From positions 1 through 7,230 of the forward strand of contig CAITIF010000481.1 in the NCBI GenBank assembly GCA_903892365.1: a stretch of 7,230 nucleotides of DNA, read 5' to 3'. Positions 1-5,230 of this stretch are shown here, piece after piece; position 1 is the first letter of the stretch, and every line of letters starts with the position of its first letter. Source of the DNA: an uncultured Pirellula sp. GTDB taxonomy: Bacteria; Planctomycetota; Planctomycetia; Pirellulales; Pirellulaceae. A program made the position numbers and the translations under genes. The notes below the pieces were generated by a model. The model was given only the letters and a program-made list of their open reading frames with translations. It was not told the origin of the DNA and ran no database searches.

Positions 1-363
1 CTGATGGAAGTGCTTTTGGTCCTGGTGATCTTGGTGGTGCTTGCTGGCTTTGCCATCCAAAATCTAACCGGAACACTTGAAGGAGCCAAAGTTAAGCAAG
101 CCAAAATTTACATCGGTATCCTTTCCAATGCACTCAAGCAATATCAGCTTGAAGTGGGCGGACTACCATCCGACATCAACGCATTGCACCAACAACCAAG
201 CGACATCGCCGACCCCGCGTCATGGGTGCAAAAACTGGACAAGCCTATTGCTCTCGATCCATGGGGCAAGGCGTACGAATATAAGTTGAATGGAAGTTCG
301 TTTGAAATTCGCAGTATTGGTCCCGATGGTCAATCTGGTACCACCGACGACATTACGTCCTAG
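1..363 (+). CDS. gspG: Major pseudopilin GspG of the type II secretion system (5'-truncated)
   Basis: GspG polymerises into the T2SS pseudopilus, the periplasmic piston that pushes folded exoproteins through the outer-membrane secretin. The window opens in the hydrophobic N-terminal helix: Leu-Met-Glu-Val-Leu fits mature residues +3 to +7 of the family consensus FTLxEVLLVL, so the Glu is the conserved Glu+5. The leader, cleavage site and first two mature residues lie upstream. The visible 120 residues end with the GspG hallmark: a DPWGKAYEY motif at visible residues 86-94, then SIGPDGQSGTTDDI at 105-118. In characterised GspG proteins this C-terminal loop binds calcium and stabilises the pilin. 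The canonical GG of that loop is GT here. Total size is about that of normal GspG, so nothing is missing at the C-terminus. The downstream gspH start is 23 bases past the stop, in a tight operon. No stop or start ambiguity is visible apart from the window edge. Confidence 0.95.
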   Translation: MMEVLLVLVILVVLAGFAIQNLTGTLEGAKVKQAKIYIGILSNALKQYQLEVGGLPSDINALHQQPSDIADPASWVQKLDKPIALDPWGKAYEYKLNGSSFEIRSIGPDGQSGTTDDITS

Positions 364-386
364 TAGGACTGTCAGGATATGTAGCC

Positions 387-1070
387 ATGTTTCGCCAAAA
401 GAACTCAAATCGACCAGGCATCACGCTATTCGAGCTTCTTTTGGTGATGGCGATTTTGGTCGCGGTGGCAGGGATTGCTATTCCTACCATCGATTCGATG
501 GTGACTAGCCGAAGGCTGTCCGAGTCAATCACTCAACTGAAAAATGAGTTGATGGAAGCTCGAGTGACGGCCATGCGAACGGGGCAAGCCCAAGTGATGC
601 AAGGAACGATCAACGGGAACTCCTATTCGATCGTTCCTTGGCTTGGCACGAATGACTCTTCGGACGCCTCTCTTGGCGCGACCGTCCAAACCGCAGACGG
701 ATCGGTCGTCGAAACGGAATCTTCATCTGGCGGCGCGACGACGATGTCGGAGGATGGCACGCAGGACATGAAAGAGCTCGGAGAGGGCGTTGTGTTTTTT
801 GGAGTCGAGACCTTGATCGATTCCAGGAATGCGTTGGAGATCCAGAAAACAGGTGAAGCTGTTCCCGCGAATGGGTCTGGCGGAACCACCAATGGATTGT
901 CATCGCCCTTGCTGCTCTATCCCGATGGTTCATGCACAACGGCTCAAATTGTTTTGGTCGATGAACGAGGGCGAAGGATGGCGATTCAGTTGCGCGGAAT
1001 CACCGGGCAAGTAAGCTCGCTGAGACTAACCTCGGTAGACCCTAGTTCTGTTTCTGTGGTTGCACCCTAG
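387..1070 (+). CDS. gspH: Minor pseudopilin GspH
   Basis: GspH is a minor pseudopilin placed near the pseudopilus tip, between the GspI/J/K tip complex and the GspG shaft. The 227-residue product starts with a short basic leader (MFRQKNSNRPG) followed by ITLFELLLVMAIL. This gives a prepilin peptidase site after Gly11 with Glu16 as Glu+5; mature residue +1 is Ile rather than the usual Phe/Met. An N-terminal helix segment, ELMEARVTAMRTGQ (54-67), matches the 'AR.eAi..G' pattern of GspH/FimT. The C-terminal part (about 176-213: LLYPDGSCTTAQIVLVDERG, then a segment ending in GITGQVSSL) matches the 'F.pdG...a.i.l' beta-strand core. Between them is a Ser/Gly/Thr-rich, acidic stretch (roughly 88-130, with a second at 160-172) longer than in typical proteobacterial GspH. 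The ATG at 387 has AGGA at 374-377, nine bases upstream. Assignment as GspH rather than a generic FimT-like pseudopilin rests mainly on gene order. Confidence 0.88.
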   Translation: MFRQKNSNRPGITLFELLLVMAILVAVAGIAIPTIDSMVTSRRLSESITQLKNELMEARVTAMRTGQAQVMQGTINGNSYSIVPWLGTNDSSDASLGATVQTADGSVVETESSSGGATTMSEDGTQDMKELGEGVVFFGVETLIDSRNALEIQKTGEAVPANGSGGTTNGLSSPLLLYPDGSCTTAQIVLVDERGRRMAIQLRGITGQVSSLRLTSVDPSSVSVVAP

Positions 1071-1080
1071 CGTCAATCCA

Positions 1081-1085
1081 AAGGA
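1081..1085 (+). promoter_or_regulatory. Ribosome binding site that fixes the gspI start
   Basis: AAGGA lies seven bases upstream of ATG 1093, an ideal spacing. The two other in-frame starts (TTG 1060, ATG 1135) do not have a purine-rich site at a workable distance, so this site decides the gspI start. Confidence 0.65.
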
Positions 1086-1092
1086 CTCGAGC

Positions 1093-1701
1093 ATGACTGA
1101 ACTGACAAGGTTTACGGACATCACCCTAAGGAGAATGGGTCTTCATTGTCTTCGCGGGAACAATGTCTCTGCCATTCGTCCGGCGCATCGATGGAGCGGT
1201 CGAGTTCGAAATAGTCAACGAACGGGGCTGTCTTTGCTGGAGGTTGTATTGTCGCTTGCTATTCTCGCCATGTCCGTCGCGTTGCTTTCACAGATTACCA
1301 AGCAAGCTACCGACAATGGGATGATGGCTCAACGGCTGGCCACGGCGCAGATGCTTTGCGAATCGAAAATGTCGGAAGTGCTTGTCGGAGCGATCCCAGT
1401 GCAAGGCAACTCCTGGACCGAGATCACAGACGCAGGTGTGCGTGGGACTTGGTTTTATCAAATTCAAACCGTGACTGCTGAACGTAAAGACATGGTGGGT
1501 GTTCGATTGAGCGTATCGGATCAGCCGAATTCAACGACAGAAAACCCAGAGCTATTCTTCGTTGTTCGCTGGATGATCGATCCAAATCTTGGTTTGGATA
1601 CGGCCCCGCAGTCGAGCGGGACGGGAACAGAAAGCGGTGGAACAACCGTGGGTGCTGCCAGCGGCAGTGCCGGCGGATCTGCGTCGGGAGGAAGCCGATG
1701 A
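1093..1701 (+). CDS. gspI: Minor pseudopilin GspI
   Basis: GspI nucleates the pseudopilus tip and binds GspJ and GspK. From the ATG at 1093 it is 202 residues. The pilin-like motif is G45^LSLLEVVLSLAILAM, with Glu50 as Glu+5, followed by a family-typical helix ATAQMLCESKMSEVL. The beta region TWFYQIQTVT and LFFVVRWMI follows, and then a Gly/Ser/Thr/Ala-rich tail of about 34 residues at the C-terminus. I chose ATG 1093 because AAGGA at 1081-1085 lies seven bases upstream. An in-frame TTG at 1060 would overlap the gspH stop and lacks a comparable site. An ATG at 1135 has AAGGAG only one base away, which is too close. The resulting 45-residue leader is long for a class III signal peptide. The stop overlaps the gspJ start (ATGA), so the two are translationally coupled. 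Confidence 0.87.
   Translation: MTELTRFTDITLRRMGLHCLRGNNVSAIRPAHRWSGRVRNSQRTGLSLLEVVLSLAILAMSVALLSQITKQATDNGMMAQRLATAQMLCESKMSEVLVGAIPVQGNSWTEITDAGVRGTWFYQIQTVTAERKDMVGVRLSVSDQPNSTTENPELFFVVRWMIDPNLGLDTAPQSSGTGTESGGTTVGAASGSAGGSASGGSR
1686..1692 (+). promoter_or_regulatory. Strong ribosome binding site for gspJ inside the end of gspI
   Basis: GGGAGGA, five bases before ATG 1698, is the best Shine-Dalgarno match in the window. It is encoded within the Gly-Gly-Ser-Arg C-terminus of GspI, so terminating gspI ribosomes can reinitiate at the overlapping ATGA. Confidence 0.65.
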
Positions 1702-2777
1702 GAATACGTCGTCAAGCTTTCACTTTGCTCGAACTGATTCTGTCGCTGGCGCTGACGGTTGCGGTTGTCGCTTTGATCGGCGGATTGGTGCAGATGTTTC
1801 TGATCAATCAAGAGCGAGGTCAAGACAACGTTCGGCAAGCCCAATTGGCTCGTGCGATTTTGAACATGATCACCGAAGACATTCGAACCACAGTTCGGTA
1901 TCAGCCCTTTGACACGAGCGGATTGGAGCAGATGCTTTCTGGAGATCCAGCTGCCGGCGGGGCTGCTTCTGCGACTGCGTCTGGGGGCGAGGGTGGAGCA
2001 TCCGGCGGCGCATCGGGTGGGGCAAGCAGTCCTGGTGCAACCGGACAAGCAAACGGTGGTGCAGCGCCCACTAGCGGGAGTGCCGCCGATGAGAATTCGT
2101 CCGAAAACGCTCCATTGCCACCGGGGCTCTATGGATCTGAAACGTCTCTGGAGATTGACATCAGTCGGCTGCCAAGGCCCGATGAATACTTTCCCCAAAT
2201 GGCAGACCCCACGACCGGAAACATGGGGGATATGCCCAGCGACATCAAAACGGTGGGCTATTATGTCCAAGCCCCAGGGCCAACAGGAATTCAAGATCCG
2301 CTTGCAACGTTGATGCAACAGTCCGCAGCCGCTGGTAGCTCTGTAGCGAACGGGCAACCGAGCAACGGCGGGTTAGTACGACGGTCCGTCGATCGAGCCG
2401 TAACGCAGTTTGCCTACGAGTCCGCTCAAAGCGACGGACTGCTCAAAACGGGACAAATCGTTGCGCCGGAAGTGATCGCGATTGAATTCTCGTATTTTGA
2501 TGGCGAGACATGGCAATCGCAATGGGACGGCAGTCAACAGGGACTTCCGCGTGTCGTAAAGGTAACGATCGCCTTGCAACGTGAAAGCTTTATGAATTCG
2601 AAACCGATGACTCAGGGTGCTGCCATGTCGACATTAACTTCGGATGTCATGCAAGAGTATGGCATCGACGTGTACTCGGTGAATACGATCATTCCAGGCT
2701 CGCAGCTTTTGGTTGCTCCGCAAGGAATGACACAATCCGGCTCTTCGGACAATGGAATGGGAGCGATGGGACTATGA
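1698..2777 (+). CDS. gspJ: Minor pseudopilin GspJ with Gly/Ala/Ser-rich insert
   Basis: GspJ forms the pseudopilus tip complex with GspI and GspK. The 359-residue protein begins MRIRRQA^FTLLELILSLALTVAVVAL. The Glu at residue 12 is Glu+5, but the residue before the cleavage point is Ala, not the usual Gly. A helix with QLARAILNMITEDIRTTVRY (49-68) matches the GspJ 'r...ai..l..Dl.....r' pattern. Residues 82-143 are an insert rich in Gly, Ala and Ser. The core resumes with LEIDISRLPRPDEYFP and ends with IEFSYFDGETWQSQWDG followed by LPRVVKVTIAL (262-293), the characteristic GspJ signature 'f.Y.dg..W...W......LP..v.v.l'. Typical GspJ is about 200 residues, so this one is enlarged by the insert, a second Gly/Ser/Asn-rich stretch near 205-226, and a Gln/Gly/Met-rich tail. 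Start and stop both form ATGA overlaps with gspI and gspK. Confidence 0.92.
   Translation: MRIRRQAFTLLELILSLALTVAVVALIGGLVQMFLINQERGQDNVRQAQLARAILNMITEDIRTTVRYQPFDTSGLEQMLSGDPAAGGAASATASGGEGGASGGASGGASSPGATGQANGGAAPTSGSAADENSSENAPLPPGLYGSETSLEIDISRLPRPDEYFPQMADPTTGNMGDMPSDIKTVGYYVQAPGPTGIQDPLATLMQQSAAAGSSVANGQPSNGGLVRRSVDRAVTQFAYESAQSDGLLKTGQIVAPEVIAIEFSYFDGETWQSQWDGSQQGLPRVVKVTIALQRESFMNSKPMTQGAAMSTLTSDVMQEYGIDVYSVNTIIPGSQLLVAPQGMTQSGSSDNGMGAMGL
1941..2126 (+). repeat. Low-complexity Gly/Ala/Ser insert in gspJ
   Basis: Encodes GspJ residues 82-143, composed mainly of Gly, Ala and Ser with short GGAS iterations. It splits the N-terminal helix from the beta-sheet core of the pseudopilin. No folded motif is visible and it is probably a flexible loop on the pseudopilus tip. 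Confidence 0.7.
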
Positions 2778-5224
2778 GCAATCGAAAACGACGAAAATCA
2801 TCTGAGCCAAGTCGAACCAGGAACCGCAAAGGATTGGACCAGAATGCTCTGGTACGCAAGGAAATTCCGAGGCGAGGCTTCATTTTGCTCGTTGTGTTGT
2901 TGGTCTTGGCTGCCATCACGCTCAGCGCGCTCGCGTTCACTCAAACCATGTTGATCGGTCACGAAGAATCGAGACTTGCGGGCGAGTCGATTCAGGCTCG
3001 CAATGCAGCTGATTCTGGTATCGATGCGGCTAGATTGTTTTTGTCTTCTAGTCGAAAAGACAGGGAGGAAGCAGGAGGTACCTACAACAACGCGTCCAAT
3101 TTTCAAGCGATTCCAGTTCTGCAAGGGAGCAATCCTTTGAATGTATGCAACTACACGTTGATCGCATCGGATCTCGATGAGACGGGCGATTATGCGGGTG
3201 TTCGCTATGGTTTGCAAAACGAATCCGCGAGACTCAATGTGAACGTTCTACCAGTGATCGATAGCCAAATGACTTTGGGACAGGTCCTGCAGCAGGCGGG
3301 TGGTGCTAATTTGGCGTCCATGGGAATTGGTGCGAGCGGTGCAGGCGCGAGCGGTGCAGGCGCGGGGACTAGTGCAGCTAGTTCAGGAACTGGTGCTGCG
3401 GCGGCGGGGGCAGCCAGCGACGCTGCTGCTGGTGGAATAGGGCGTTCTCTGCTGATGGCGATGCCCGGTATGACAGAAGACATCGCTGATTCTATTTTAG
3501 ATTTCATCGACGCGGACGATGAAGCTCGCGAGTTTGGTTGTGAAAGCGATTATTACAATCAACTTCCGACCCCCTATTCGCCCGTAAACGGACCCTTGCA
3601 ATCGATCGAGCAGTTGCTTTTGGTGCGCGGCGTTACACCTCAGTTGCTTTTCGGATTGGATCAAAATCGAAACGGAGTCCTGGAAGCATCGGAATCAGGG
3701 ACTGCACTGAACGGTACGGTCGGGACTTTAGATAGTTCTGCAACAGGTACTGATGCGAGTGACTCTGATTCGCCACCGGATTTAGGTTGGGCAAACTATA
3801 TGACACTTTATTCCAGGGAAAAGAACGTTGCCGCCGACGGCTCAGCTCGAATCAACATCAACAGCTCCGATCTCGAAACGTTGCAGACTGACCTTGCTGC
3901 AGCGGTTGGTGACGATTTGGCAACTTTCATCATTGCCTACCGCGTAAACAGTGCCAATGTCGGAGCGAGTGGTGCTGGCGGGGCAGTGCCTGGCGGGCCT
4001 GGAATTCCGGGCGGTGCTGCTGGTGGGGGCGCGGCTGGCGGCGGTCGAGGCGGCCAGGGGAACGGGCAAGGCCGGCCTGGTGGTCCTGGTGGTCCTGGTG
4101 GTCCTGGTGGTCCTGGCGGTCCTGGCGGGCCGGGTGGTGCTGGCGGACCAGGTGGGCCCGGCGGAAATAACGGAAACGGTGGTCGACCTGGGGCAAGAGG
4201 AAACGGCGGGCAAGGTCAAGGGAGGCCTGGTGGTGGCGGCAGACCCGGAAGGTCCAATATCGACTTATCCTCGAATTCCCCGTTCTTTGCACCCATGGTC
4301 TCAAGCCCGCTTTCTATGGTATCGTTCCTGCAGCCCCCAGGTGGTGGGCGTGCTGCGGGCGGGCGCCAAGTGGGCGGACAGGGAAATGGTCAAGGTGCTA
4401 GCGGTCAAGCAGGCCGTGGGCAAGCCGGTGGTGGCCAGCGAGGCAACGGACCAGGTGGCAATGGACCAGATGGCAACGGGCCAGGTGGAGGCAATGGCAG
4501 AGGACCGGGTGGGCCTGGTCGCGGCAATGGTGGCATGGTGGGTGGCGTTGGGGGAGTTGCCGGGGGGGCTGGAGCCGCCGGTGGAGGTGCCGGGGCAAAG
4601 ACGCAAGAGTGGAAGGCGGCCAATTTTGAGTCCCTGAAAATCGATACTTCGCAGGGTACACAAGGCAAAGTTCGACAAGTTTTGGATTTGATTGGGGCAC
4701 AGTTCACAGCGAATGTGAACAACGAACAGGTCACGTTTACGTCGCCCCTCAATCCGTCGCCGATCGCGATGGCGACTTATTTACCAACGATCATGGACAA
4801 ACTCACTGCGGTGGAAGCGACAGTTCTACCAGGTCGGATTAATATAAATGAGGCTCCGCGCGAGGTTCTCGCCGGATTGCCAGGAATCTCGGAAGAGGTT
4901 TTAGAAAAGCTGATTGAATCGCGTTCGCAAGAAGCAGACAACAGCAATCGAAAATTGGAAACATGGCCGATGGTCGAAGGGATCATCACGTTACAAGAAA
5001 TGCAGACCATTGCACCGCTCGTTACTGCGGGTGGCGATGTGATGCGAGTCCAGAGTGTGGGGTATTTTGAACAATCGGCTGGATTCGCAAGAATCGAAGC
5101 TGTCATCGATGCTTCCGGCTCCGTTCCGATCGTGGTGCTCTATCGCAAGATGGATCATTTGGGTCGTGGGTTCAGTCAAACAACCTTGGGACAACGCGCT
5201 CAAGGCTTAACCGTATCACAGTGA
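2774..5224 (+). CDS. gspK: Minor pseudopilin GspK, giant form with glycine-rich inserts
   Basis: GspK caps the pseudopilus tip and is normally about 300-350 residues; this one is 816. A basic leader (1-35) ends RRG^FILLVVLLVLAAITL. Position +5 is Val, as expected, since GspK lacks the Glu+5 of other pseudopilins. Next come GspK signatures: SARLNVNVLP (151-160), MPGMTEDIADSILDFIDADDEAREFG (230-255), ESDYYNQLPTPYSPVNGPLQSIEQLLLVRGVTP (257-289), an EF-hand-like loop (296-307), LYSREKNVAADGSARININ (345-363) with a helix-hairpin-helix-like segment to 391, and a second RININEAPREVLAGLPGI motif (688-705) continuing to about 717. The Ala/Gly/Ser stretch 184-223 and the Gly-rich stretch 396-608 are inserts. 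Only two cysteines are seen (125, 256). The ATG overlaps the gspJ stop, with GGGAG at 2759-2763 as a modest ribosome site. The long motif runs above are quoted from separate blocks of the protein. Confidence 0.94.
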   Translation: MSNRKRRKSSEPSRTRNRKGLDQNALVRKEIPRRGFILLVVLLVLAAITLSALAFTQTMLIGHEESRLAGESIQARNAADSGIDAARLFLSSSRKDREEAGGTYNNASNFQAIPVLQGSNPLNVCNYTLIASDLDETGDYAGVRYGLQNESARLNVNVLPVIDSQMTLGQVLQQAGGANLASMGIGASGAGASGAGAGTSAASSGTGAAAAGAASDAAAGGIGRSLLMAMPGMTEDIADSILDFIDADDEAREFGCESDYYNQLPTPYSPVNGPLQSIEQLLLVRGVTPQLLFGLDQNRNGVLEASESGTALNGTVGTLDSSATGTDASDSDSPPDLGWANYMTLYSREKNVAADGSARININSSDLETLQTDLAAAVGDDLATFIIAYRVNSANVGASGAGGAVPGGPGIPGGAAGGGAAGGGRGGQGNGQGRPGGPGGPGGPGGPGGPGGPGGAGGPGGPGGNNGNGGRPGARGNGGQGQGRPGGGGRPGRSNIDLSSNSPFFAPMVSSPLSMVSFLQPPGGGRAAGGRQVGGQGNGQGASGQAGRGQAGGGQRGNGPGGNGPDGNGPGGGNGRGPGGPGRGNGGMVGGVGGVAGGAGAAGGGAGAKTQEWKAANFESLKIDTSQGTQGKVRQVLDLIGAQFTANVNNEQVTFTSPLNPSPIAMATYLPTIMDKLTAVEATVLPGRININEAPREVLAGLPGISEEVLEKLIESRSQEADNSNRKLETWPMVEGIITLQEMQTIAPLVTAGGDVMRVQSVGYFEQSAGFARIEAVIDASGSVPIVVLYRKMDHLGRGFSQTTLGQRAQGLTVSQ
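3332..3361 (+). repeat. Perfect 15-bp tandem duplication in gspK
   Basis: Two identical adjacent copies of gcgagcggtgcaggc encode ASGAG-ASGAG within the Ala/Gly/Ser-rich insert at GspK residues 184-223. The perfect identity suggests a recent slippage event. Confidence 0.85.
3659..3694 (+). other. EF-hand-like calcium-binding loop in GspK
   Basis: GspK residues 296-307 read DQNRNGVLEASE. This fits the 12-residue EF-hand loop: Asp at 1, Asn at 3, Asn at 5, Gly at 6, a hydrophobic residue (Leu) at 8 and Glu at 12. It follows directly on the conserved LLLVRGVTPQLLFG segment and is followed by an acidic Ser/Thr/Asp-rich linker. Calcium binding is an inference from the motif. Confidence 0.65.
4076..4165 (+). 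repeat. Collagen-like 9-bp tandem repeat (ten PGG-type units)
   Basis: Ten consecutive 9-bp units encode PGG seven times, then AGG, PGG, PGG. The first four units are identical (cctggtggt) and the remaining six differ at synonymous third positions or by Pro to Ala. Gly falls at every third residue, as in collagen-like sequences, though the second Gly of each triplet makes a stable triple helix doubtful. Confidence 0.9.
4442..4486 (+). repeat. 15-bp imperfect tandem repeat (GNGPG/D x3)
   Basis: Three adjacent 15-bp units encode GNGPG, GNGPD, GNGPG in the second arm of the gspK glycine-rich insert. Units differ at third codon positions and at the Gly/Asp position. Confidence 0.8.
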
Positions 5225-5230
5225 GTATTC

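Larger units (their letters stand above)
3959..4597 (+). repeat. Long glycine-rich insert in gspK
   Basis: Encodes GspK residues 396-608, dominated by Gly with Pro, Asn, Gln, Arg and Ala. It comes after the first RININ/helix-hairpin-helix-like segment and before the domain carrying the second. A short non-repetitive island at residues 494-523 (4253-4342) divides it into two arms. Confidence 0.85.

Noticed and set aside
364..386. Promoter or terminator between gspG and gspH
   Set aside because: The gap is only 23 bases and shows just a ribosome site; no hairpin or -10/-35 pair is visible.
1060..1092. TTG start for gspI overlapping the gspH stop
   Set aside because: ATG 1093 has a well-spaced AAGGA; the extra 11 residues would lengthen an already long leader.
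1521..2357. 278-residue antisense open frame opposite gspI/gspJ
   Set aside because: Composition (Arg/Ser/Cys-rich, no recognisable domain) is typical of a shadow; the opposite strand encodes clear GspI and GspJ signatures.
3951..4637. Second + strand frame across the glycine-rich region, with a long Val/Leu run
   Set aside because: It is the shifted reading of the PGG repeat. The gspK frame carries conserved GspK motifs on both sides, so it is the coding frame.
3842..4752. Several overlapping antisense frames rich in Thr-Arg or Pro
   Set aside because: All are reverse readings of the Gly/Pro repeats of gspK, with no start context or domain evidence.
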